Source: Paralithodes platypus (taxonomy: Eukaryota; Arthropoda; Malacostraca; Decapoda; Lithodidae). From it: a stretch of DNA of 64,000 bases. The notes beneath the pieces were generated by a model. It made no database searches. It worked only from the letters and a program-made list of their open reading frames with translations, and was not told the origin of the DNA. The position numbers and the translations under genes are program-made. Every line of letters begins with the position of its first letter. Position 1 is the first letter of the stretch. This document shows positions 53,827-63,115 of the stretch, one piece after another. Location of the stretch: positions 11,375,083-11,439,082 of the forward strand of contig CM064560.1 of assembly GCA_032716605.1 (NCBI GenBank). Direction: 5' to 3'.

Positions 53827-56105
53827 TGTTACGACTGGGGTTTAACACCTTACGAGCGGCCTATGCGGTTTATTTATGTGTACCGCACAGCGGGGTGTTT
53901 TTAGCCAAAATAGGGCTGTTTACGTGATCATTTTCATGCCTAAATAAGACCCAGAACGTAAAACAAGTACCTATCCCTGAAAGGGCATAAACAGAGCTTT
54001 CGAATGACACCATAATGATCCTTGTATGATGGATAGTTTTCTTGCAATAACCGTGCAACGCGAGTGCAAAAAGCAGGTAATTCGGTACTTTCAGTACATA
54101 ATTGAGTATGTAGCGAGTGAGAGAGGGAGGAGGGAGCTGAGATTTGTGTCAGTAGGTTCGCCGCGGTGGTCTGGAGCAGTCATACGCTCGCTAGTCTCCT
54201 GCCACCACTTGTCTCTCTCTCTCAGCCACATTACGTGCTGAAATTGCCACTCGAGTTATGTCGAGCGCCGCCACATAGTCCAGCTTTATTTAACTCGACT
54301 TATGTTGCTCGCCGCTAAATAAGGGTTAAATATATCAGGGCTCTTATTCATTGGACCAGTAATGGCATAAATGCTACAACGGAAAGCGCTAGATCCAACC
54401 TCTGATGTAAATTCCCAGTGAACAAAGAACACAAATACTCTCCGAGTTCTATATGCAATAATAGGCTATCAAACTCTCAATAAATGTGCGTCTACTCTAG
54501 GCTTAATGTTATGTGAAAACAGCCTATTACTACCTATAACCGAAGGTGCTTGGTTATGCTATGCAAAGTAAGGTGGTAAGAGAAGTTACAGCTTACGTTA
54601 CTTTAATCAATAAATGTCAGGCACTCCTGCATGAAAGAAAGTGCACTAAAGTCCTTCAACACTAACAAGGAATCTTCTTTAAATGTTAGATGCTATAAAG
54701 ATGCTCGTATCGGAAATGGAACCCAAAAAGGCAGGCAGCGGAACAATGCTCGTGCAGGCTATGCACACAAAAAGGCAGAATATATAATGCAGTCGGAGCC
54801 AAGAATATCCTAAACACTACAACAATAATAATCGCCACGACAATGCAGTATTCCTATCAACAAAAAGAGCCTAAGTCGTTTGTGTCTCCATACATCAAAC
54901 TAGGCTGCGAAATGCTTGTGTAATGATAAATGGGTATGCATAAAAAGAGTAATTGGGTTAATATACTTAATGTCTACTATGATTGATAAAGTCTAGCTAG
55001 AGTCAATGATACGAGATACTGGTGCGCATGGCATGCCGCATAGCCTAGTGCAAATCTCAAGTCTGTGCGTCAAATATTACGTTATAGGGAAGGGTAGCTC
55101 TCTTGAGAAACCTTAATACCGAAGTATTAAGCGTTCTCCTGGCGTACCTCAAAGACAAACAACGAGCTTAGAACAGTGCAGAATGGTATAGGCAAAAAGC
55201 CCTCATTCGTGCATGCTCTACTCTCAATGGCACACAGACTAGAATTTACTCAATCAACTCCAGTTCTCAGGTATGTCGTGCAGCTTTTAACTAAAGCCAG
55301 CACTCATAGGAAACAATACCTTATAATATCAGACTCCTAGTCTAGCATTATCTAATCCAGCAGAACGCTAATAATTAAAGGAAGCAGTACTAAACAATAT
55401 GAATGCCAACCAATGCTTCGTGATCCACTTATCTTAACAACTAACATACATGGGTTATATCAGACCTTAACGCACAATACAACTGGCCAGCATGAAGCTG
55501 ATTTTGCAGAGTTAACCAGAGGGGGTATAATATTAAAAAAAGGTGGTGAAAGATATGAAGAAAGAGAGAGGTAGGCAGAGGAAAAGATTCTCAGGTGCGG
55601 AGCGGGGGACAGGTAGCAAGGGATAAAGATGGATGCGTTCTAGAAACCAGATCTGAGGGAGAGAGTGGCAAGGAACTGTATATATACTCGCACTAGCTCG
55701 AGCCGCGTGGGAAGAAAGCGGTTACAAGTCCTCTAGCCACTAGCAAGGGAGCTAGCAGCATGGTAAGGACCTCTCTCAACCAACTCCCACGAGGCAGCCA
55801 GCCGTGACGTCATCGAGCGGGGCAAAAACACTGCGCGCCCCCCTCTCACTCTGTTCTACTCTCTCTCTCTCTCCCAGATCCCATCATTACTAGTTAATGA
55901 TAAAACATATACTTTACAATTAAATATATAAAGCCTTGACATGGGTGAAAACAAAGAGCCATTCTGGACTGCCCATGACACGAGCTTTCGTATGAAATAA
56001 AGCACACTCTAATACATAAACTGTAGCCCCATCCACTGCCCTGGCGATCCTAGCGAGTCACTGTAGGACAAGCCATGCGGTTCTAACGGAGTGGTTAACG
56101 TCACA
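53827..56105 (-). repeat. Gypsy-3 3' LTR (with MITE-A copy 3)
   Basis: About 1795 bp of LTR after removing MITE-A and one TTAA. Collinear with 60351-62149. It contains CT-rich sequence, a TGACGTCA palindrome (55805-55812) and a GAGAGAGAGG stretch. Because the element is on the minus strand, this left-hand copy is the 3' LTR. Confidence 0.9.
53842..54329. mobile_element. MITE-A copy 3 (inside Gypsy-3 LTR)
   Basis: 480 bp between TTAA at 53842-53845 and 54326-54329, nearly identical to copy 1 (8804-9291), with about ten differences by eye. The other LTR has a single TTAA at 60366-60369 within GGGGTTTAAATATATCAG, which is the unoccupied site. The MITE therefore inserted after Gypsy-3 did. Confidence 0.92.
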
Positions 56106-56120
56106 CCCCCCCCAAGATTT
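56106..56120 (-). promoter_or_regulatory. Gypsy-3 polypurine tract
   Basis: On the minus strand AAAATCTTGGGGGGGG lies directly upstream of the 3' LTR start TGTGACGTT. Its position and composition fit the plus-strand primer of an LTR element. Confidence 0.75.
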
Positions 56121-56580
56121 TTCTCAGAGGCCCCAAGGCTCACAAAAAATCTGATGGTTAGAACCCATGCTATATCTCCACTTCCCATCACCCAGCGGCA
56201 GTAAAATATCTGGCACAGTTCTTCAACAAAACATTTTTCAAAATTATAACCCTCCCCAACACAATAGGTTAAATTATATGTAGTTATGCTCCTCAAGAGC
56301 AAGCTTCTCTAGCCCAGCATTCTGAGAGGAGTGCAACTCAGAATTACTGCTATAACATACTGAAAAAATTCAACTATCAAAGAAAGAGTTTTTATTTGAT
56401 TTTTATGTTTTTAATTTGTTTATTTTGGCTGCACTATAGGGGCAAGCCTAGTTTTTTCTTCTATACCAAACGCTCAACTCCTGCTATACGACCCAATACG
56501 CTGGGCTACAACCGCGAGCCAACAAGCACCAAGGGCAAAATACTATTCAAACTAAAGCAGGAGGCTACCCATGTGTCAAT
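56121..56580. other. Gypsy-3 3' untranslated interior
   Basis: Between the stop of the RNase H frame and the PPT. No coding motif seen. Confidence 0.6.
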
Positions 56581-57396
56581 CTACCCAGGATCATATACCC
56601 TTGAACGACCATCTGCAACCACGTTGTCACAACCGGCAATATGGCGTATGTCCAGGTTATATACCAGTAATCTTAGTGACCACCTGGTCAGCCTCATATT
56701 CCGATTGTGAAACTGGTCCAAGAACTTGAGAGGGTGATGATCTGGGTAAACTACAACGACCGGACAATAGGCTGGAACATAGACCTCGAAATGCCCCAGC
56801 GCAAGCACAACCGCCAGCAGCTCCTCCTCGACAACAGAGCAGCTCCCCTGGGCCGAATTGCACTTCTCCGAGCAGAAACTAACAGGATGCTCCAGCCCAT
56901 CATCGTCCTTTTCCAAAAGGACGGCACCAGCCCCCACACCACTAGCCTCCGTTGCTAGTTGGAAAGGTAGGCTAAAGTCAGGGGCCCTGAGGATCGGGTG
57001 AGTGCACAGCAGGTGGTTTACTTCTCTAAACACCTTCTCACACTCAGGCGCCCATTTGAACTTCTTATCCTTCCAGTTATCCTCCACCTGAGCTTGACTG
57101 TCCCGTTCTCCTTCTCCACCTTGACTGCTAAACGTCATCACAGGCACAGTGAGAGGCTCAGGGGGGTGCCTCCCATACTCCTTCATGGGATTAACATGAC
57201 ATAACTGATTGCACTTCCGTCTGTCTGGAGTGGCTACCAAGTAATCCAGGTCTGATAGCTCCTCCACCACCCTATAAGGACCAGCGTACTTCGCGGATGA
57301 GGGGTGACCTACAAGGGGCAGTAGAATCAACACCTCCTGACCCACGTGAAACTCCCTGAGTTCAACCTTGAGGTCGTACCTGTCCTTCCTGAGGGG
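56581..57396 (-). CDS. Gypsy-3 integrase C-terminus followed by RNase H
   Basis: Continues the gag-protease-integrase frame beyond a single TAG. First comes the integrase C-terminal domain ('ELREFHVGQEVLILLPL', 'KYAGPYRVVEELSDLDYLV', 'CNQLCHVNPMKEYG'). Then a spacer, the RT-RNase H connection remnant ('KFKWAPECEKVFREVNHLL') and Ty3/gypsy RNase H: 'LPFQLATEASGVGAGAVLL' (usual Asp replaced by Glu at 56947-56949), 'VVEEELLAVVLALGHFEVY' (Glu kept), 'VVVVYPDHHPLKFLDQF' (Asp kept) and 'DNVVADGRSRVYDPG' (Asp kept, the usual ALSR altered). The stop is at 56581-56583. RNase H lies 3' of integrase, opposite to the family's normal order. Confidence 0.85.
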   Translation of the reverse strand, partial: PLRKDRYDLKVELREFHVGQEVLILLPLVGHPSSAKYAGPYRVVEELSDLDYLVATPDRRKCNQLCHVNPMKEYGRHPPEPLTVPVMTFSSQGGEGERDSQAQVEDNWKDKKFKWAPECEKVFREVNHLLCTHPILRAPDFSLPFQLATEASGVGAGAVLLEKDDDGLEHPVSFCSEKCNSAQGSCSVVEEELLAVVLALGHFEVYVPAYCPVVVVYPDHHPLKFLDQFHNRNMRLTRWSLRLLVYNLDIRHIAGCDNVVADGRSRVYDPG

Positions 57397-57399
57397 CTA
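57397..57399 (-). other. In-frame TAG between integrase core and its C-terminal domain
   Basis: The reading frame on both sides is identical and homology is continuous, from 'AGRNLTSS' into 'PLRKDRYDLKVELREF'. It is either a single nonsense mutation or a leaky stop. The next bases on the minus strand are CCC, which is not the strong CARYYA read-through context. Confidence 0.7.
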
Positions 57400-60135
57400 A
57401 GAGCTAGTCAAATTACGGCCAGCCAACTCCATACTGCGCAACATCCGTTCTCGACTGTTGAGGACACACTTGAGCATAGAACAAGGTTTTTCTGCGCCCT
57501 CCCATACTTCTTCAACCATATGGAGAGGCCCTCTGACACGGTGTCCAAAGACGAGCTCATTAGGGCTGAATCCCAAACTCTCCCCAGGTACCTCCCACAC
57601 AGCAAACAAAACACATGGCAGGCCAAGATCCCAATCCCTCCCAGTCTCAAAGCAACAACAACGAAGCACAGATTTCAAGGCTGAGTGCCATCGCTCTAAC
57701 ACACCCTGGCTCTCCGGATGATACGCAGATGACACAACCCCAACAATCTCATGCTGCGGCATTGCTTGAACCAAGAGGCTAGAAGTGAAGTTGGGTCCCT
57801 GGACTGACTGAATCCCCTGCGGGTAACCATACCGGGAAAAATACACTAGCAAGCTTCGGACCACCGTCTTCGCCGACCCATTTCTCATAGGGTACGCGTC
57901 AGGGTACCTTGTTGCTACATCTCCCGACTGTGCATCACTGTCCTCCTTCAACTCTTTCGTCTTTTTAAGCCCATCCTCTGCCCCTTCAGGAACAGTTACT
58001 GGGTCTTCTCCAGACTCGATATGTGGTCCTAATAATGAGTCCCCGAGAAGGTCCGTTGACACTAAACTCTCAACCGCATCAACTTTCAACCCCTTCTCGG
58101 TACCCTTCCTCCGCTGATCTAAAGATTGTTGACCAGAATGTGACTCCCTGGATGCAGGATCTCCGGTGACAACACACGCTATAGACTGCACCGGATACTT
58201 CTCAACCCACTCCTGCTCCTCCCTACTCACGTCGGCCGGCTTCTCGGCAACGACCAAGGGTGGAGCCTCAGAAGTAGGTCCCGCAAAGTCGTTGCCGAGA
58301 AGGAGGTCGACGCCCCCAACAGGTAACTTCTCCACAATTCCTACATCCAGGTCCCGAGTCACACCATCAACTTCCACCTTCATTCTTACAAGCGGGTATG
58401 ACCTTGTCGCATTAACTCCCTGAACCACAACCACCCGTGCCGTATTGACAGGTTTACCAGTGAAATTTCTCAACAGTGTTTGCGATGCCCCAGTGTCACG
58501 CAAAATTCTCACCTCATGTCTTCTACCCACCCACTCCACACAACCGAGTCCCCTGTGGTCACTAAAGGCATCACGGACAGGGAATAAGCCTTCCGGATCC
58601 TTCTGCACTGGCAGTGTATTTACCTCGGAAGAAATGCCTCTAACAAACTCCGATATCCTCTTGAACACTCCAATGCCGTGAGCAAAAGACACGGCTGCCA
58701 GAGGAGGTCGACTAGGGCACTCATTTGCCTTATGACCCTCCTGGTGGCACCTAAAACACATAAATTTCGGTTTCGGCTTATACTGTGATGTAAAAGGCCC
58801 CTGACTTTTCACATACGGTGTGGTGTTAGGTTTGGCTTCAGTTTTAGTTTCATGGCTCTTCTGTTTAAATGTGTCATTGTTACGGGGAGGGGGAGGATAA
58901 CGGTCCTTAGCACTTACATCGTACTTCTGTGAGGACCCGCAACCTCGAATCAACGACAGCCGTCGATCAGCCATTTCTGCTGCTTCGACTAGAGTTCTTG
59001 GGTTTTTCTCCTTTAAGTTCAAAGATAGATCACCGCCCGTGCTCTTAAAGAACTGCTCCAACATCATCAACTGCTTAACTCCATCAAACGTTGTTACCTT
59101 CTCAGATCGGAGCCAGTTCCCCATAGCATCGGACAAGTCCCGGGCGTGTTCCAAAAAGGTGCTATCTCTTCCCTTAGTTACACCCCGGAACTTCAAACGG
59201 TACGTTTCTGGTTGCAGTTCGTAAGCCCTCAGGACAGCCTCCTTGAGATCCTCGTACACAATACATAACTCCAAAGGTAACGCATCGTAGGCTTTAAGAC
59301 CCTTGCCTATTAATCTAGAGGATACAAGTGCTGCCCATTTATTCTCTGGCCACTGGTGTTCCTGGCACTTCTTCTCAAAGCGTGTGAAAAATTCTGTTAC
59401 ACCACTCTCATCAAACACCGGAACCAGTTTCAATAAGTGCGAGAGAGACTGCTCATGAACACGGTTACCAGCCCCAAGTCGCTGTTCCGTTGCCTCTACT
59501 CGCGAATTCTCTACATCCATGTCGGCACAGTACCTAGTCGACTCTAAATCAGCTTGGATTTTTGCTAGCTCTATGTGCTGGTGACTTTTTCTCTCTTCTA
59601 TCTTGGCTAATTCTATTTGCTGCTGAAGCTGGCATTTTCTCTCTTCGATCTTAGCTAATTCGAGCTTAAACAATAATTCTGGAGATAACCCTTGAGGAGG
59701 TGAAGGTGCTACAATGTTTGAAATTACCGGTGGTCCCCCCAGGGGCAACCCACCCTGCCAGTCACCACCCACCTGTGGAAGCGTACCCGGGGTCGGCAAA
59801 CTACTGGGATGGCTGGGAGTCGAGAGTAGGGGAAGCATGGCCGAAGGGCTCTGAGCACTCAACCCCTCTCGCTCACCAGTCACCCTGCCCAGTACACACG
59901 TTATCAAGTTATCCCTGGTCATGCTGCTAGTACCCGCATGACCGATAGCTGTGGCCAGGCATTGAAGACCGTACCGCTCCATACCCTCCAACCGCTCGGC
60001 AGTAACAGGCCATTGCAAAAATATCCTAGCATCCTCCTCACAGTTCACCTGATTAACCATTTCATCATGCTGCTGTTCCTCAGTCTCGACATTACGTACT
60101 GTGTCTCCATTCTCCTCTGATCCGGTATAAGACAT
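57397..60135 (-). CDS. Gypsy-3 gag-protease-integrase polyprotein (no RT)
   Basis: Starts at ATG 60135 ('MSYTGSEENGD') and runs 912 codons to TAG at 57397-57399. Parts in order: Glu-rich N-terminus; Pro/Gly segment; helical repeats 'LAKIEERKCQLQQQI...LAKIEERK' (coiled coil, around residues 150-210); capsid-like region ('FEKKCQEHQWPENKWAALV', 'TFLEHARDLSDAMGNWL'); CCHC zinc knuckle 'CFRCHQEGHKANEC' (about 460-473); retropepsin motif 'RILRDTGASQTLL' (Asp about 547) and 'LLLGNDFAG'; acidic spacer; integrase core from 'DVATRYPDAYPM' (about 737). The second catalytic Asp is Val ('QSVQGPNFTSS', residue about 778); the Glu is kept ('GVLERWH', about 814). The N-terminal half of integrase and all of RT are absent. 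Confidence 0.88.
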   Translation of the reverse strand: MSYTGSEENGDTVRNVETEEQQHDEMVNQVNCEEDARIFLQWPVTAERLEGMERYGLQCLATAIGHAGTSSMTRDNLITCVLGRVTGEREGLSAQSPSAMLPLLSTPSHPSSLPTPGTLPQVGGDWQGGLPLGGPPVISNIVAPSPPQGLSPELLFKLELAKIEERKCQLQQQIELAKIEERKSHQHIELAKIQADLESTRYCADMDVENSRVEATEQRLGAGNRVHEQSLSHLLKLVPVFDESGVTEFFTRFEKKCQEHQWPENKWAALVSSRLIGKGLKAYDALPLELCIVYEDLKEAVLRAYELQPETYRLKFRGVTKGRDSTFLEHARDLSDAMGNWLRSEKVTTFDGVKQLMMLEQFFKSTGGDLSLNLKEKNPRTLVEAAEMADRRLSLIRGCGSSQKYDVSAKDRYPPPPRNNDTFKQKSHETKTEAKPNTTPYVKSQGPFTSQYKPKPKFMCFRCHQEGHKANECPSRPPLAAVSFAHGIGVFKRISEFVRGISSEVNTLPVQKDPEGLFPVRDAFSDHRGLGCVEWVGRRHEVRILRDTGASQTLLRNFTGKPVNTARVVVVQGVNATRSYPLVRMKVEVDGVTRDLDVGIVEKLPVGGVDLLLGNDFAGPTSEAPPLVVAEKPADVSREEQEWVEKYPVQSIACVVTGDPASRESHSGQQSLDQRRKGTEKGLKVDAVESLVSTDLLGDSLLGPHIESGEDPVTVPEGAEDGLKKTKELKEDSDAQSGDVATRYPDAYPMRNGSAKTVVRSLLVYFSRYGYPQGIQSVQGPNFTSSLLVQAMPQHEIVGVVSSAYHPESQGVLERWHSALKSVLRCCCFETGRDWDLGLPCVLFAVWEVPGESLGFSPNELVFGHRVRGPLHMVEEVWEGAEKPCSMLKCVLNSRERMLRSMELAGRNLTSS

Positions 60136-60324
60136 GATGCTTACAAAAATTTCCCACCTCAATCTTCAGAAAAGAAGTACCCCAAACTCTTATACCTCAA
60201 TATACACACAAAAATTCTCGGAAATACTCAAGGGCTATACTATGTTGCAAAAAAATTATTCTTGCTGATCCCCGCAAAATATTCTCCAAAACAACAAATG
60301 TTCCCTGCTAATAAATGTAGGTTC

Positions 60325-60348
60325 ACCAAATCCTAGGTAAGGTCGCCA
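60325..60348 (-). promoter_or_regulatory. Gypsy-3 primer binding site
   Basis: Two bases inside the 5' LTR, the minus strand reads TGGCGACCTTACCTAGGA. It starts with TGG like a site complementary to a tRNA 3' CCA end (tRNA ending ...GGTCGCCA). I cannot name the tRNA from memory. Confidence 0.7.
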
Positions 60349-60350
60349 TT

Positions 60351-62149
60351 TGTTACGACTGGGGTTTAAATATATCAGGGCTCTTATTCATTGGACTAGT
60401 AATGGCATAAATGCTACAACGGAAAGCGCTAGATCCAACCTCTGATGTATATTCCCAGTGAACAAAGAACACAAATACTCTCCGAGTTCTATATGCAATA
60501 ATAGGCTATCAAACTCTCAATAAATGAGCGTCTACTCTAGGCTTAATGTTATGTGAAAACAGCCTATTACTACCTATAACCGAAGGTGCTTGGTTATGGT
60601 ATGCAAAGTAAGGTGGTAAGAGAAGTTACAGCTTACGTTACTTTAATCAATAAATGTCAGGCACTCCTGCATGAAAGAAAGTGCACTAAAGTCCTTCAAC
60701 ACTAACAAGGAATCTTCTTTAAATGTTATATGCTATAAAGATACTCGTATCGGAAATGGAACCCAAAAAGGCAGGCAGCGGAACAATGCTCGTGCAGGCT
60801 ATGCACACAAAAAGGCAGAATAAATAATGCAGTCGGAGCCAAGAATATCCTAAACACTACAACAATAATAATCGCCACGACAATGCAGTATTCCTATCAA
60901 CAAAAAGAGCCTAAGTCGTTTGTGTCTCCATACATCAAACTAGGCTGCGAAATGCTTGTGTAATGATAAATGGGTATGCATAAAAAGAGTAATTGGGTTA
61001 ATATACTTAATGTCTACTATGATTGATAAAGTCTAGCTAGAGTCAATGATACGAGATACTGGTGCGCATGGCATGCCGCATAGCCTAGTGCAAATCTCAA
61101 GTCTGTGCGTCAAATATTACGTTATAGGGAAGGGTAGCTCTCTTGACAAACCTTAATACCGAAGTATTAAGCGTTCTCCTGGCGTACCTCCAAGACAAAC
61201 AACGAGCTTAGAACAGTGCAGAATGGTATAGGCAAAAAGCCCTCATTCGTGCATGCTCTACTCTCAATGGCACACAGACTAGAATTTACTCAATCAACTC
61301 CAGTTCTCAGGTATGTCGTGCAGCTTTTAACTAAAGCCAGCACTCATAGGAAACAATACCTTATAATATCAGACTCCTAGTCTAGCATTATCTAATCCAG
61401 CAAAACACTAATAATTAAAGGAAGCAGTACTAAACAATATGAATGCCAACCAATGCTTCGTGATCCACTTATCTTAATTAACAACTAACATACATGGGTT
61501 ATATCAGACCTTAACGCACAATACAACTGGCCAGCATGAAGCTGATTTTGCAGAGTTAACCAGAGGGGGTATAATATTAAAAAAAGGTGGTGAAAGATAT
61601 GAAGAAAGAGAGAGGTAGGCAGAGGAAAAGATTCTCAGGTGCGGAGCGGGGAACAGGTAGCAAGGGATAAAGATGGATGCGTTCTAGAAACCAGATCTGA
61701 GGGAGAGAGTGGCGAGGAACTGTATATATACTCGCACTAGCTCGAGCCGCGTGGGAAAAAAGTGGTTACAAGTCCTCTAGCCACTAGCAAGGGAGCTAGC
61801 AGCATGGTAAGGACCTCTCTCAACCAACCCCCACGAGGCAGCCAGCCGTGACGTCATCGAGCGGGGCAAAAACACTGCGCGCCCCCCTCTCACTCTGTTC
61901 TACTCTCTCTCTCTCTCCCAGATCCCATCATTACTAGTTAATGATAAAACATATACTTTACAATTAAATATATAAAGCCTTGACATGGATGAAAACAAAG
62001 AGCCTTTCTGGACTGCCCATGACACAAGCTTTTATATGAAATAAAGCACACTCTAATACATAAACTGTAGCCCCATCCACTGCCCTGGCGATCCTAGCGA
62101 GTCACTGTAGGACAAGCCATGCGGTTCTAACGGAGTGGTTAACGTCACA
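60351..62149 (-). repeat. Gypsy-3 5' LTR
   Basis: 1799 bp, read on the minus strand as TGTGACGTTAACC...CCCCAGTCGTAACA. Contains (CT)n at about 61901-61918, TGACGTCA at 61849-61856, and a TTAATTAA at 61474-61481 where the 3' LTR has a single TTAA (55434-55437). Promoter elements for the minus-strand transcript should lie here; no TATA box was pinned down. Confidence 0.9.
61849..61856. promoter_or_regulatory. CRE/ATF-like palindrome in the LTR
   Basis: TGACGTCA, a perfect CREB/ATF consensus, conserved in both LTRs (55805-55812 in the other). About 300 bases from the outer LTR edge, within the expected U3 region on the minus strand. A single 8-mer match can occur by chance. Confidence 0.4.
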
Positions 62150-62153
62150 ATGT

Positions 62154-62781
62154 ACCCAGGCAACTTGCCCCTCCTTCCCCAGGAGACCTTCTCTGCCCAG
62201 ATTGCTCCCGCCCTTACGGTGTTCACAGTTACGATTCAGCTAAAACAAATAAACCGAGATTCATTACATCCCCAGTAACTATGTCAGCAGAAGAAAGGGC
62301 AATAAACCTGGGGGAGGTGGGACTAGGGCCATGGGTGGAATGGGATCAGGAAGTCCAACAGTTTGCCATTGCTCTCATGTCTAACTCTTCTCTGGCGGTT
62401 TCCCCGCCGTGCCATATGAAGTTTGATTTGCTGAAGCCCCAACCTGGGGGAGTTCCCAGAGCTGTGATTAAGTTCCTTACAGCCACTCAATTAGCACTAA
62501 CTGATTTTCCGGAACCTTTCCATGCTCCTGAACCTATTGACCTCCAACGTGAGTTCCTCCTACGGGATAGTACTCAACGTAAATTCACAGGTTTCCTCCT
62601 GTCGAGAGACACGGCCCAAGTCATTGCTAAACCTATTGCTAATCCCAAAATGGCTGGAATGAGGCAATCAAAGCATTTCAAAATTATCTGCTACCCCATC
62701 CGGCGAGGTCAATCATGGACATACGGACGTCCCTATTTGAGGCAGTCTGGGCTAGACAGCTTCTCATACTCCATATGGTAA
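62154..62781 (+). pseudogene. ORF1-like protein, C-terminal part (after Gypsy-3)
   Basis: If Gypsy-3 and one ATGT copy are removed, the frame at 53630-53826 runs into this segment without a stop and stays open to 62781. Blocks: a 'CPDC' pair soon after the junction, 'VGLGPWVEWDQEVQQFAIAL', 'VPRAVIKFLTATQLALTDF', 'DLQREFLLRDSTQRKF' and 'FLLSRDTAQVIAKP'. There is no RT, recombinase or protease motif. It is probably the gag/ORF1 of a retroelement (DIRS-like is one option), but the family is not established. Confidence 0.55.
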
Positions 62782-63115
62782 AAGGCTTGCCTGAGAATGT
62801 GTATTACAGAGTCATTTTTTCCCCAGTGTTAGCTCCATCCATTATGAATGCACAAACTTAGAAGAATGTAGAAATAATGCTCAGCCCTGCCTTACCAGAC
62901 TCAGTTTAGACATCGGTAAGGCTAGGTTAACTACCAATTGAATGAAAGACATGTCTGTGGCCAGCGACAGGTGGACTTCACATGTTTCCTATTCCTGGAG
63001 GATTCCCAGATTCTTCCTCCCTCCCGAAGCTTTGTACAGGCACGCGGATACGAGGCGAATCCCGTAGATAGCACCCAGGCATGCGCCAAGGGACTTTACG
63101 GTTGTTCCCGGGCTG
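62782..63115. other. Junction between ORF1-like element and LINE-C
   Basis: No clear motif. A plus-strand frame opens at 62938, but its first 60 codons do not resemble LINE RT, so LINE-C probably starts 5' truncated near 63,115. Confidence 0.4.

Larger units (their letters stand above)
53827..62149 (-). mobile_element. Gypsy-3: complete LTR retrotransposon with permuted pol
   Basis: LTRs at 53827-56105 (containing MITE-A copy 3) and 60351-62149, both starting TGTTACGACTGGGG and ending TTAACGTCACA on the plus strand. ATGT flanks both sides (53823-53826 and 62150-62153) as a 4-bp target duplication. The minus-strand interior has PBS, gag, zinc knuckle, protease, integrase, RNase H and PPT. There is no reverse transcriptase, and RNase H follows integrase. 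LTRs differ by roughly twenty substitutions and one 4-base indel by eye, so the insertion is fairly recent. Confidence 0.9.

Noticed and set aside
56396..57204. Plus-strand open frames across the Gypsy-3 interior
   Set aside because: They lie opposite the strongly supported RNase H/integrase frame and show no motif.
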